A stretch of DNA of 64,000 nt from Clostridium hydrogenum (GTDB taxonomy: Bacteria; Bacillota; Clostridia; Clostridiales; Clostridiaceae). Of this stretch, positions 36,305 through 45,496 are shown one piece after another. The translations under genes and the position numbers were made by a program. The first letter of the stretch is position 1, and each line of letters opens with the position of its first letter. The stretch is from assembly GCF_021432385.1 (NCBI RefSeq), contig NZ_JAEACT010000002.1, positions 1,445,501 through 1,509,500 of the forward strand. The letters are read 5' to 3'. The notes beneath the pieces are model-generated. The model was not told the DNA's origin. It saw only the letters and a list, made by a program, of their open reading frames with translations, and made no database searches.

Positions 36305-36393
36305 AGAGTACTCTGTACTCTGATTCAAGTCCTAATCTAAAGGATGAATTTCGTATTTGCAATTTCAATGTTTCAGGTAGTTTTCTATATTAA
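36305..36393. repeat. Family A repeat, right-end fragment (A8)
   Basis: AGAGTACTCTGTACTCTG followed by the right terminal sequence (GTATTTGCAATTTCAATG then TTTCAGGTAG). The left half and core are missing. It ends 11 bases before the pilM-pilN start codon, so it supplies the 5' leader next to that gene's GGGGGAG site. Confidence 0.75.
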
Positions 36394-36404
36394 GGGGGAG
36401 CGTT

Positions 36405-38003
36405 ATGGCAAAAGATATTATGTCTGTAGAAATAGAAAATAGATACATAAAAATATTAGTTGGTGATATAAGAAAGATATCTCAAAGTGCAATTATAAAT
36501 ACACCTAAAGGAGCAATGGAAGATGATAAGATAGTTGATGTAGAAGCCATTGCTGATGTGTTGAAGGAATTTATAAATTCTAATAAGATTACTGCAGATG
36601 GGATAGTATATACAATTCAAGGACAAGATACCATAATAAGACATACAGAAATAGCCATAATGCAAGAAATAGAAGTTGGAAAAGCTGCAATTATGGAAAT
36701 AGGGCAGTATCTTCCTAGGCAAGGAGTAAATTACTATATTGATTATCAAATTATAGATAAAATAAATACGGAGGAAAAGAAAGTATTTAGAGTTCTTGTT
36801 GCTGCGGTTCCAAGAGTAAAGGTTAATGGCTATGTTGAACTTACTGAAAAACTTGGAATGAAATTAAAGGCTATAGATATACTTCCAATAAGTATTTCGA
36901 GAGTCTTTAAAAATTATTTTGATAAAAATAAAGAAATAAACAATATAGGTATTATTGATATAGAAAATTTAAACAGCAGTATTGTAATACTTGATCATGG
37001 AAAAATTTTCATTGAAAAAGAAATCAATAAGGGAATTTCAAATGCAGTAGAGGAAATTGCACAAAATTTAAATATTGATTATGAGAAGGCCTATTTTTAT
37101 TTTATGTCAAAATTTAATTTTGCAAAACAAAGTTATTCTGGAGAAATGTATGAAGACATCATAAATAATTTTGATGAAATTTTTAGGGCTTTTGATAGAA
37201 TTGTTAAGTTTTATACTGCCGGTAAAGTAAAGAAGACCTTGGACAAAATATTTGTTGTTGGAGAAGGTGCAAAGGTATATGGAGTAGAAGCTTACCTTCA
37301 AGATTTTATGGATACGGATGTGTCTGTAATAGATAGTGCGGAAGATATAAATTTAAAAATAAACTTTAAGGATGGAAGTAAGTTTAAATATTATTCAAAT
37401 GTTTATGGAGCTATTTTAAGAAAAAGTAAAAAGGAATTAAATTTAATACCAGATAATAAAAGAAAATTTAAGACAAGTATTGTAAATTCTAATTTCTTTA
37501 AAGCTTCAGTTGCTGGCCTAATAGTTTTGTTTGTTGCGGCAAGTGCAATCCCAATAGCTGTAGCGCATAGCTACGCAAATAAGCAAAAAAATGATGAATT
37601 CAAGATTCAAGGACTCAATAAACTGCAAGCTGAGCATGATTCATTGACGAAAAAGATTGCTACTTATAATTCTAGAATTAAACTTGTGGATAAGCTTACT
37701 AAAAGTAAAGTAATGCTAAATAAAAAAATTGATGAAATAAACAAGTATGTTCCATCAGATATAAAATTTGATTCTATATCCTTTGATGATAATAATGGAA
37801 TAGTATTATCTGGAGAAACTGCTGATAGTAAAGCACCAGCGGCTTTGGTTGCAAATCTTCAAATGTCAAATAACTATAAAAATGCAAGACTTATGAGTGT
37901 AACAAATTCGCAAAATAATAATTCTAATGCTAATAATAATGTTTATAACTTTATTGTAAATCTAGGAGATGGTTCGGATGCAGAAAATAACGCAAAGAGA
38001 TAA
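36405..38003 (+). CDS. pilMN: Fused PilM-PilN type IV pilus assembly protein
   Basis: 532 residues. Residues 1-350 form an actin-like PilM domain (AKDIMSVEIENRYIKILVGD at the N terminus and GEGAKVYGVEAYL near 290). The PilN motif NLIPDNKRK (about 347-355) normally at a PilN N terminus follows directly, then a membrane helix (about 367-390) and a periplasmic-type PilN domain with coiled coil. In most species these are two proteins that bind through that N-terminal motif; a fused pilMN is, as I recall, also known in Clostridioides difficile. The gene overlaps pilO by 26 bases. Confidence 0.9.
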   Translation: MAKDIMSVEIENRYIKILVGDIRKISQSAIINTPKGAMEDDKIVDVEAIADVLKEFINSNKITADGIVYTIQGQDTIIRHTEIAIMQEIEVGKAAIMEIGQYLPRQGVNYYIDYQIIDKINTEEKKVFRVLVAAVPRVKVNGYVELTEKLGMKLKAIDILPISISRVFKNYFDKNKEINNIGIIDIENLNSSIVILDHGKIFIEKEINKGISNAVEEIAQNLNIDYEKAYFYFMSKFNFAKQSYSGEMYEDIINNFDEIFRAFDRIVKFYTAGKVKKTLDKIFVVGEGAKVYGVEAYLQDFMDTDVSVIDSAEDINLKINFKDGSKFKYYSNVYGAILRKSKKELNLIPDNKRKFKTSIVNSNFFKASVAGLIVLFVAASAIPIAVAHSYANKQKNDEFKIQGLNKLQAEHDSLTKKIATYNSRIKLVDKLTKSKVMLNKKIDEINKYVPSDIKFDSISFDDNNGIVLSGETADSKAPAALVANLQMSNNYKNARLMSVTNSQNNNSNANNNVYNFIVNLGDGSDAENNAKR

Positions 38004-38646
38004 AAAAATATTAGTAGTACTATGTGCAGTTATTGTGGCAGCTATATACCTTCAATTTATACTTTTGCCATCATTAAATTCCATAAGTCAAAGCAAACAA
38101 ACTATAGATAGTTTATCATCAAGAGTAGACGAAATGTACTCGCTTAGAATACAAAATGTAAATATGAAAAAAAACTTAAAAAAACTTTCCAAGAAATATG
38201 ATGATTCTAAAAGCAAACTACCGGTTAATGAGAGAAATCCTGAGATTGAATATGATATACAAAATATAGCCTCTGATAGCAAGGTTACTGTGTCAAGTAT
38301 AGTTTTTGGAGATGCTAAACCATTCACAGAAGTTTCTAATAATAAAAAAGATCAAGCAAGTAGTAATAATAGTTCTGAAAAAAATGGGGATTTAATTGAA
38401 ATTCCTGTAAACATAAATGTAACTGGAAATGATAAAGACAGCATTATGAAATTTTTAAGCAGTATTGAATCAACTAACAGAATTTCAGAAATAAATGATG
38501 CAAATATAACTTTAAATAATGAGGCTACTCAAGATAGTAACAATTCTCAAGATAAAAAACTTACACTTAGTGTAACTGCAAATTATTTTTATATTGTTAG
38601 TAAAGATAAAGAAAGTATTCAATATAACTTTGGCACAGGAAAATAG
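37978..38646 (+). CDS. pilO: PilO-like type IV pilus assembly protein
   Basis: 222 residues. A short cytoplasmic start, one membrane helix (about 9-29, ILVVLCAVIVAAIYLQFILL), a coiled coil (about 35-75) and an alpha/beta domain match PilO, the partner of PilN in the alignment complex. A low-complexity Asn/Ser stretch lies near 125-135. ATG at 37978 is chosen for TAGGAG 8 bases upstream; an ATG at 37969 abuts that site. It overlaps pilMN and so is probably translationally coupled. Confidence 0.85.
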   Translation: MQKITQRDKKILVVLCAVIVAAIYLQFILLPSLNSISQSKQTIDSLSSRVDEMYSLRIQNVNMKKNLKKLSKKYDDSKSKLPVNERNPEIEYDIQNIASDSKVTVSSIVFGDAKPFTEVSNNKKDQASSNNSSEKNGDLIEIPVNINVTGNDKDSIMKFLSSIESTNRISEINDANITLNNEATQDSNNSQDKKLTLSVTANYFYIVSKDKESIQYNFGTGK

Positions 38647-38654
38647 GAGGAACT

Positions 38655-39182
38655 ATGAAAAATAAGAAGTATAGTGGATTAACTCTTGTTGAAATCATAG
38701 CGGCTATGGCAATTTTAGTAATAGTATTAGTATCAGTTTCAACAGTAATTATAACAATAACTGATTATAATTCTAATATGAGATGTAAAATTAAAAATTC
38801 AGCTATTGCACAAAAGGTTATGGAATATTACAAGACATATGATTTTTCTGCTTTATCAGATATTAAATCAGAACCACAATATGAATACCTGTGTTATTCA
38901 GATGATTCTTCAGGCGGCACATTTACAAGTAAGAGTGGGAAAAGTGGAGCAACAATTTCAGCAATAAGTGGTGAAATACCAAGTTCAATAGGCTCAAGTT
39001 CTCCTGAAAAATATGATGGAATTGTAAAGACATATTTTTCGTCAGTGCCAACAAAGTTTGATCATGTAATAAAAATAGTATTTACTTATAAGGACAATAT
39101 GATTACTATAGATACTACAGTTTTTGACAGTAAAAGCAAGGACAAATTTCTGGTTGAATATGTAACGTTAAAGAGGTATTAG
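38655..39182 (+). CDS. Minor prepilin (PilV/GspI-like)
   Basis: 175 residues. Prepilin N terminus MKNKKYSG|LTLVEIIAA with Glu5, then a hydrophobic helix, and a variable domain with a Gly/Ser-rich stretch (DSSGGTFTSKSGKSG). The cleavage site has Leu instead of Phe after Gly, which is tolerated in minor pilins. GGAGG lies before the ATG. First of three minor-pilin-like genes in a row; such proteins prime fibre assembly and may form the tip. Confidence 0.85.
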   Translation: MKNKKYSGLTLVEIIAAMAILVIVLVSVSTVIITITDYNSNMRCKIKNSAIAQKVMEYYKTYDFSALSDIKSEPQYEYLCYSDDSSGGTFTSKSGKSGATISAISGEIPSSIGSSSPEKYDGIVKTYFSSVPTKFDHVIKIVFTYKDNMITIDTTVFDSKSKDKFLVEYVTLKRY

Positions 39183-39184
39183 TT

Positions 39185-40612
39185 ATGGAAAATTATAAAA
39201 AGTTGAAAGGATTTACTTTAATTGAATTAATGGCTTGTGTGGCCATATTTGCCATATTGACAACTACATTGGGCCTCTTTTTTGAAAGTATGCTTAAGCT
39301 TTATAATATTCAAGAGGCTAATACAACAATTGAATATGATGCAAGAAGGGTAATGACTTCAATTACACAGGATGTAAGGTCAGCCGCTTCAGTTCCAGAT
39401 ACAGGTACTAATTCTAATAAGTTAATTTTAAATAATGCTGATGGTTCAGTTATGGCAACCTATAGTTTAGACCCTAATTCTACTAATACACTTGATAAAT
39501 CAGGGAAGGAGATAGCAAATGATATAAGCAGTATAGCTTTTAAAGTTGATTCTAAAACTGATCCTGGCACAGTATATGTAACTTTAACGGCACAAAAGAA
39601 AAATACTTATGAAAAATTCACTATATCATCAAGTGTAAAACGTCCAAGTGATGAAAAAATAGCAGTGAAAACACCTCCTGCACCAACACCAACTCCTACG
39701 CCTAGTTCTAATATGGATTTGGACTTCCTTGAAAGAAATGTAATCAATGTAATTTCGTCGGGTGATTTTGATTTGAAGGCTACAAACGGTGTAGCAATTA
39801 ATACAGGAACCAATGATAACTTGTTTTTTCAATGTAAAAATTTTGTTGGATCGGATTTAGCATCTAGCAATATTCAAGGAAATTTGGCAATAAAAGCTGA
39901 CAGCATGGATTGGGGAAATAGCGGTATAGCTATATGCGGTAAGGAAGCTGTATTTGATGTTCCTAGTTTTTCTGGTACATCTGGTCCAATAAACAATTGT
40001 AAAGTTTATTATAATGATAATTATTCTGCACCAAGTAATTTAAGTGGGAGTTATGTTTTAAATAAAACTTCACAATATCCTAGTAGTGGTGATGTTTGGA
40101 GCGGTATGTTTGATTCTAACAATAAAAGTAGCATAAAAGCTATGTCGCTAAATAATTTAAAACCAAACATTGACTTTTCAAAATATCCTAATATAAATGC
40201 TTCTTCTATTCACTATTTTAAAGGCTTAAGTAATAATGAAATAGCGGCGGGAGTGCCTAAACCACTACCTGATTATAAAGGAGCAGTACAAGCTTGCAGT
40301 ATAAGTTTGTCAAATTATGAATATATAATATGCCACGGACCACTTACAATAAGCTCAAAGGATTCAAATGGAAATTATGATTGGAATAAAAACTTTAATT
40401 TTAAAGGTCTAATATATTGTGATGACGTTATAACCTTTAAAGACATTATACCAGCCTTTACAGGCATCATTATTTCAAAGGGAATTGTCGTTGATTCTCC
40501 TCAACGCCAAAATTGGAATGGTGGTAATGGTGGAATAAATTTTGATAATAATAATGGAAATCTTAAAGATATCAATTCTATACTAGATGCTGAAACAGTA
40601 AGCAGTAATTAA
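39185..40612 (+). CDS. Large minor prepilin (PilW-like) with C-terminal tip domain
   Basis: 475 residues, far longer than a usual PilW (200-350). Prepilin N terminus MENYKKLKG|FTLIELMAC, hydrophobic helix, then a pilin domain to about 160. A Pro/Thr linker TPPAPTPTPTPSS (about 163-175) leads to a domain of about 300 residues rich in Asn, Ser and Gly, resembling beta-helical cell-surface proteins. This suggests a pilin carrying an adhesive or otherwise exposed tip module. It begins 2 bases after the previous stop codon. Confidence 0.85.
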   Translation: MENYKKLKGFTLIELMACVAIFAILTTTLGLFFESMLKLYNIQEANTTIEYDARRVMTSITQDVRSAASVPDTGTNSNKLILNNADGSVMATYSLDPNSTNTLDKSGKEIANDISSIAFKVDSKTDPGTVYVTLTAQKKNTYEKFTISSSVKRPSDEKIAVKTPPAPTPTPTPSSNMDLDFLERNVINVISSGDFDLKATNGVAINTGTNDNLFFQCKNFVGSDLASSNIQGNLAIKADSMDWGNSGIAICGKEAVFDVPSFSGTSGPINNCKVYYNDNYSAPSNLSGSYVLNKTSQYPSSGDVWSGMFDSNNKSSIKAMSLNNLKPNIDFSKYPNINASSIHYFKGLSNNEIAAGVPKPLPDYKGAVQACSISLSNYEYIICHGPLTISSKDSNGNYDWNKNFNFKGLIYCDDVITFKDIIPAFTGIIISKGIVVDSPQRQNWNGGNGGINFDNNNGNLKDINSILDAETVSSN

Positions 40613-40631
40613 AGTGGAAAGGAAAAAGGCT

Positions 40632-41255
40632 ATGAGAAATAAAAAAAAAGGATCAGCATTAATTATAACATTAGTCTTAACTTTATTTATAATGGTAATT
40701 GTGATGGCATTGCTTACTTTGACTATAAATACAACTACACAGGTTAATGCTTATAATAAAATAAATTCAGCTTATTATGCTTCAGAATCTGGATTTGAAA
40801 GGACTATCTCTATTATTCAAAACTCTAAACTTGATGATTTTGCAAGCGTTAATTTAAAAGGAATTAATGAGTCCAGTTTAAAAAGCCAATTAGATTCAAA
40901 AGTTAATGCTTATGTAAATAATATTTTGAACTCAGTAAATAGTAAAAGTAGTTCTGATAAAACAGCACTTATAAATAATCCTGCTTCAAATAGCTATTAT
41001 ATAATTAAGGGTTTAACATATAGTGCTACCACTTTAGCGCCAAGTGTAGATTTAACAGCAGCAAATGTAAATTGTAATCTTGTATACACCATACCAATGG
41101 CTTTGAGTTCTGAAGGGCATATAGCAGGAGATGGAAAAGATTCTTTGAAAAAAGTAGCTTATAATTTTAAATTGACTATAACTTTTAATTTTGTAAAATC
41201 AACTAGTAATTGCAGCATAAATATAAAATCTTCGGAAATAGATTATACAAATTAA
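40632..41255 (+). CDS. PilX-like minor pilus protein
   Basis: 207 residues. A basic N terminus (MRNKKKGSALIITLVLTLFI) and hydrophobic helix followed by YYASESGFERT match PilX-like proteins, whose Glu5 and leader are often degenerate, as here (G|SALIITL lacks Glu5). ATG at 40632 is preferred, with AAGG sites upstream; a GTG at 40614 directly after the PilW-like stop is an alternative adding six residues. Last gene of the pilus cluster. Confidence 0.8.
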   Translation: MRNKKKGSALIITLVLTLFIMVIVMALLTLTINTTTQVNAYNKINSAYYASESGFERTISIIQNSKLDDFASVNLKGINESSLKSQLDSKVNAYVNNILNSVNSKSSSDKTALINNPASNSYYIIKGLTYSATTLAPSVDLTAANVNCNLVYTIPMALSSEGHIAGDGKDSLKKVAYNFKLTITFNFVKSTSNCSINIKSSEIDYTN

Positions 41256-41366
41256 TTAATCGCATAGTTAACCCTCCATAAATATAATTCACGTGTATGT
41301 GACATTGTTGTAAAATGTTAAAAAATAAAGGAATTAGGATGATAATGTCGAATTAATATTTAAAGA

Positions 41367-41401
41367 GCATTTTCTGAAAATTTTTAAAATGCAGAAAATG
41401 C
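41367..41401 (+). promoter_or_regulatory. Hairpin in the leader of the chemoreceptor gene
   Basis: Perfect 10-base arms GCATTTTCTG and CAGAAAATGC, 33 bases before the ATG. No T tract follows, so it may regulate translation or stabilise the transcript rather than terminate. Confidence 0.45.
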
Positions 41402-41433
41402 CCCGTGAGTTGAGTATATATGGGGGTGTTATG

Positions 41434-43431
41434 ATGAAATTAAAATCAATAAAGCTTAAAATAGTTGCTGTCATTTCATTGATAATATGCATACTTGTAG
41501 CTATAATCGCATTTGAAAATGTGTTGAAATTTGATGCTTATGTAGATTCGAATTTTAAGGATGATGTTACAAAAGCAAGCAATGTATTTAGTAAGAAGAT
41601 TGAAGATATGAAAAAGCAATCCTTGAGTTTAGGATATCAATTAGCAAATAATAGAGAAGTAGCAAAAGCTATAGAAGAAGGGAATACTGAAAATATATTA
41701 AAACTTTTAAATCCGCTTGTAAAAGGGGCAGGAATTGATTTTGTTACAGTTACTGACGAAAGTGGAAAGGTTCTAGCTAGAACTCATGATCCCAATAAAA
41801 AAGGAGACAGCGTTGCAAATCAAGAAAATGTAAAAGAAGCACTTAGTGGTAATACAAATTCACAAATTGAAAGTGGAACATCAGTTAAATTGGCAGCTAG
41901 GTCGGGTGTTCCAGTAAAAAATGACAAGGGACAAATTGTGGGTGTTATATCAACAGGATTTAGGCTTGATTCTAATGGAGTTGTGGATTATATAAAATCA
42001 AGCTTAGGTTGTGAAACTACAATTTTTTTAGGGGATATTAGAATTGCTACAACAGTAAAAAAAGATGGCAAAAGAGCTGTTGGAACTAAACTTGACAGCA
42101 CTATATCAAAAATTGTGCTTTCAAATAAAATTTATTCTGGTGAAGCAAATATACTTGGAGGAAACTATATAACTCGTTATACTCCCATTATTGGACCAGA
42201 AAACAAGGTAATAGGAATACTATTTACAGGAAAGAGTAAAACACTAAGCGATATAGTAAAAAATCAGTTTATTACAAATAATGTTGAGGTTGGTATAATA
42301 GCATTATTGATATTTGGCATAATAATATACATTTATGTAGATAAAAGAATTTCTAAACCACTTAAAGAGGTTGTAGATCATTTTAAATTTGTAGCTAATG
42401 GTAAATTTAATGCTAAAATTTCTAGTAACCTTATAAGTAGGAAAGATGAAATTGGTGAACTTGCTCGTGAGGCGGCTATTATGCAAAAAGATTTAGGTAC
42501 TTTAGTTAGTAAAATAGTAGGTGATTCGGAAGAAATAAGTGCTTCAAGTGAGGAGCTTTCTGCGGCAGTTGAAGAATTTTATTCAATGATGCAAAATATA
42601 GATATGGAAATAAATAAAATAGTACAAGGTACAGAAGAAATAAATGCTGCATCGGAAGAAGTAAATACATCTGTAGAAAAAGTAAATGGCAATATAAATG
42701 AATTATCTAAAGAAGCAGAAGAAGGTAGCAAAAATTCTAATGAATTTAAGGAAAGAGCTTTTAATGTTCAAAAAAATAGTAAAGCGGCAGTTGAAAAATC
42801 AAATAATATATATGTTGAAAAAGAGGAAAAGATACTAAAAGCAATACAAGACGGCAAAGTTGTAGACAAAATAACAATAATGGCAAATACAGTGAAGAAT
42901 ATTGCGGCACAGATTAATTTACTTTCACTTAATGCATCCATTGAAGCTGCTAGGGCGGGAGAAAGCGGCAAAGGTTTTGCAGTAGTTGCTACTGAGGTTG
43001 GAAAACTTGCAGACGAATCCAGTGCTGCTGTAGAAGAAATTCAGGACGTTGTATTAAAGGTTCAAAATGCATTTGAGAATTTATCCAATAACAGCAAGGA
43101 GATACTGGAGTTTATACAAAATGATGTAAATACACAATTTAATATGTTTACAAATGTTGGAACTCAATATAATAGTGATTCAGAGTTTGTAAGTGAAATG
43201 TCACAAAAAATATCTTTAATGGTAAAGGAGATTAATGTGTCTGTAAACCAAGTATCCTCAGCAATGCAAACTATGACAAGCAATACTCAAAATTCATATA
43301 AGAATGTTGAATCTATACAGAAAAGTATAAACGAAACCTCTAAGGGAATAGAGCAAGTTGCATTAACGGCACAAAGCCAAGCAGTGCTTGCACAAAATCT
43401 TAATGAAATGATGCAAAAATTTGAACTTTAG
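41434..43431 (+). CDS. Methyl-accepting chemotaxis protein with Cache-type sensor
   Basis: 665 residues. Membrane helix about 8-30, extracellular Cache-type sensor about 35-280 ([17 protein letters not shown] and [10 protein letters not shown] typical of the Cache_3-Cache_2 kind), second membrane helix about 287-305, HAMP domain, then a signalling hairpin with the conserved tip [20 protein letters not shown]. Ligands of such sensors are often small organic acids; none can be named here. ATG at 41434 lies 5 bases from GGGGGTG; ATG at 41431 is too close. It follows the pilus cluster on the same strand and might steer the same motility behaviour. Confidence 0.9.
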   Translation: MKLKSIKLKIVAVISLIICILVAIIAFENVLKFDAYVDSNFKDDVTKASNVFSKKIEDMKKQSLSLGYQLANNREVAKAIEEGNTENILKLLNPLVKGAGIDFVTVTDESGKVLARTHDPNKKGDSVANQENVKEALSGNTNSQIESGTSVKLAARSGVPVKNDKGQIVGVISTGFRLDSNGVVDYIKSSLGCETTIFLGDIRIATTVKKDGKRAVGTKLDSTISKIVLSNKIYSGEANILGGNYITRYTPIIGPENKVIGILFTGKSKTLSDIVKNQFITNNVEVGIIALLIFGIIIYIYVDKRISKPLKEVVDHFKFVANGKFNAKISSNLISRKDEIGELAREAAIMQKDLGTLVSKIVGDSEEISASSEELSAAVEEFYSMMQNIDMEINKIVQGTEEINAASEEVNTSVEKVNGNINELSKEAEEGSKNSNEFKERAFNVQKNSKAAVEKSNNIYVEKEEKILKAIQDGKVVDKITIMANTVKNIAAQINLLSLNASIEAARAGESGKGFAVVATEVGKLADESSAAVEEIQDVVLKVQNAFENLSNNSKEILEFIQNDVNTQFNMFTNVGTQYNSDSEFVSEMSQKISLMVKEINVSVNQVSSAMQTMTSNTQNSYKNVESIQKSINETSKGIEQVALTAQSQAVLAQNLNEMMQKFEL

Positions 43432-43447
43432 TTTGGAAGAGATTGTA

Positions 43448-43549
43448 TAGATAAACCATTTCAACTATTAAAATTTATTTGTACCATAATGGCTAGAAGA
43501 CGACATTTTGGTACAAATAAATTTTAAGTTTCAAGGTGGTTTATCTTTA
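43448..43549. repeat. Family C repeat after the chemoreceptor gene
   Basis: About 100 bp: AGATAAACCATTTCAACTAT at the left; TTTCAAGGTGGTTTATCTT at the right. Long inner arms AAATTTATTTGTACCATAAT and GGTACAAATAAATTTTAA pair almost perfectly. It starts 17 bases after the gene and may act as a terminator. Confidence 0.82.
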
Positions 43550-43620
43550 ACACTAAAAATTAGTTAAGGCATATTAATTAATTTTTTAGTGGTACAGTCT
43601 TTTTTACTTGACAAGTAATT

Positions 43621-43690
43621 TTTATAGATATACAGTTGAAACAATGAAATTACAATTTGTAGAGCAGAGTACAAAGTACAAAGAAGGAGG
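43621..43690. repeat. Family A repeat, left-end fragment (A9) ahead of pcp
   Basis: TTTATAGATATACAGTTGAA then ACAATGAAATTACAATTTG (left terminal sequence), followed by CAGAGTACAAAGTACAAAGA. The element stops where full copies read AAGGATGATT; here AAGGAGGAATT follows and serves as the pcp ribosome site. Confidence 0.75.
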
Positions 43691-43700
43691 AATTAACAAA

Positions 43701-44315
43701 ATGAAAAAAGTATTGGTGACAGGATTTGATCCTTTTGGAGGAGAAAATATAAATCCTGCTTTGGAAGTTATTAAGGAATTAAAAAATAGAAAGTTTGAGA
43801 AGGTAGAACTTGTAACTAAGGAAATACCAACAGTATTTTATAAATCCATAAAAGTACTTGAAGAGGCTATGGAAGAGCTTAAACCTGATGTCGTAATATG
43901 TATTGGACAAGCTGGAGGAAGAAGTGAAATAACTGTTGAAAGGGTTGGAATTAATATTATCGATGCAAGAATATCAGATAATGAAGGTAATCAGCCAGTT
44001 GATACATTGATTGCACCAAATGGTCCTGCAGCTTATTTTTCCACCATTCCAATAAAAGATATTGTAGAAAATATAAGAAAAGTTGGCGTGCCGGCTTCTG
44101 TATCAAATTCAGCAGATACGTTTGTTTGTAATCAACTACTCTATGGTCTTATGCATATAATAAGCACAAAATATAATAAGGTTAAAGGTGGTTTTATACA
44201 TATACCATATCTTCCAGAGCAAGCATTAAATTATAAAAATCAGCCTAGTATGAGTCTTTTAAATATGGTAAAGGCACTAGAAGTTGCTATAGATACTGCT
44301 GCACAAGAAAACTAA
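43701..44315 (+). CDS. pcp: Pyrrolidone-carboxylate peptidase
   Basis: 204-residue cysteine peptidase of family C15 that removes N-terminal pyroglutamate. Glu near 80 ([13 protein letters not shown]), Cys near 143 ([15 protein letters not shown]) and His near 167 ([12 protein letters not shown]) form the expected triad. Length matches the family (about 200-215). ATG at 43701 is set by AAGAAGGAGG; an in-frame start at 43608 would run through repeat sequence. Confidence 0.95.
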   Translation: MKKVLVTGFDPFGGENINPALEVIKELKNRKFEKVELVTKEIPTVFYKSIKVLEEAMEELKPDVVICIGQAGGRSEITVERVGINIIDARISDNEGNQPVDTLIAPNGPAAYFSTIPIKDIVENIRKVGVPASVSNSADTFVCNQLLYGLMHIISTKYNKVKGGFIHIPYLPEQALNYKNQPSMSLLNMVKALEVAIDTAAQEN

Positions 44316-44353
44316 TAAAAGAGTAAGGATAACATATTCAAGGAGATTGGCTT

Positions 44354-45496
44354 ATGAAGAATTTTACAATTGTATTAGCACCAGATTCTTTTAAAGAGAG
44401 TATGACTGCAAAAGAAGTTTGTTTAGCAATGGAAAAAGGAATAAAGAAGGTTAATAATAAAATTAATTGTGTACATGTTCCAATGGCGGATGGAGGGGAA
44501 GGCACAATGCAGTCCCTTATTGATGCCACAAATGGGCAAGTATATACAATGAAGGTACTTGGCCCTCTTTCAAACGAAGTGGAGGCACAATACGGAATTT
44601 TGGGAGATGGAGAAGTTGGAGTAATTGAAATGGCAAGTGCTAGTGGAATTCATTTAGTTCCAAAAGAAAAAAGAAATCCATTAACTACAACTACGTATGG
44701 TACTGGTCAGCTTATTAAAGCCTGCCTTGATAAAGGTGTAAAAAAAATACTTATAGGTATAGGCGGAAGCTCAACTAATGACGGCGGAGCTGGAGCTATA
44801 GAAGCCCTTGGAGCAAAGTTCTTGGATGAAGATGGAAAAGAAATAGGCTTTGGCGGTGGCAGCCTTGGAAAGTTAAAGAAAATAGATTTATCTGACTTTG
44901 ACGAAAGATTAAGCAAGGTAGAAATTGAAGTTGCCTGTGATGTAAATAATCCTCTTTGTGGTGAAAATGGAGCTTCAAATATATTTGGACCTCAAAAAGG
45001 TGCCACAAAAGAAACGATTGAAATTTTGGACGAAAATTTAAAACATTATGCAGCTATTATAAAAGAGCAATTCAATAAAGAAGTTATAAATATGCCCGGG
45101 GCAGGAGCAGCAGGTGGTCTTGGTGCTGGACTTGTAGCATTTTTAGATGGAAAGTTAAAAAAGGGAATTGATTTAGTTATAAAATATTCAGGCTTAGAGG
45201 AAAAGGTTAAACTTTGTGATTTTGTTTTTACAGGAGAAGGAAGCATAGATTATCAAACTAAATTTGGAAAAACTCCAATAGGAGTAGCAAGTGTTGCTAA
45301 GAAATATGGAAAACCTGTAATTGCGCTTGCGGGAAAAGTTGGAGATAATATAGACGATTTATATGACAATGGTATAGATTCAATATTTGGAATAATGAGA
45401 GGAGTTACTTCTATTGAGGAGGCTCTTAAAGCTGGAGAGGAAAATATTGAAAAAGCCTCTGAAAATGTAATAAGATTAATAAATATTGCGAACTAA
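44354..45496 (+). CDS. Glycerate kinase (GarK/GlxK family)
   Basis: 380 residues, matching the class I glycerate kinase family that phosphorylates D-glycerate (usually to 2-phosphoglycerate). Visible family blocks: VLAPDSFKESMTAKEVC at the start, PMADGGEGTMQSL, IGIGGSSTNDGGAGAIEALG and AGAAGGLGAGLVAF. CAAGGAGAT precedes the ATG. The last codons and stop lie in the left arm of a family D palindrome. The next genes, a hydroxyacid dehydrogenase and aminotransferase, could share hydroxypyruvate/serine chemistry but are separated by that palindrome. Confidence 0.92.
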   Translation: MKNFTIVLAPDSFKESMTAKEVCLAMEKGIKKVNNKINCVHVPMADGGEGTMQSLIDATNGQVYTMKVLGPLSNEVEAQYGILGDGEVGVIEMASASGIHLVPKEKRNPLTTTTYGTGQLIKACLDKGVKKILIGIGGSSTNDGGAGAIEALGAKFLDEDGKEIGFGGGSLGKLKKIDLSDFDERLSKVEIEVACDVNNPLCGENGASNIFGPQKGATKETIEILDENLKHYAAIIKEQFNKEVINMPGAGAAGGLGAGLVAFLDGKLKKGIDLVIKYSGLEEKVKLCDFVFTGEGSIDYQTKFGKTPIGVASVAKKYGKPVIALAGKVGDNIDDLYDNGIDSIFGIMRGVTSIEEALKAGEENIEKASENVIRLINIAN

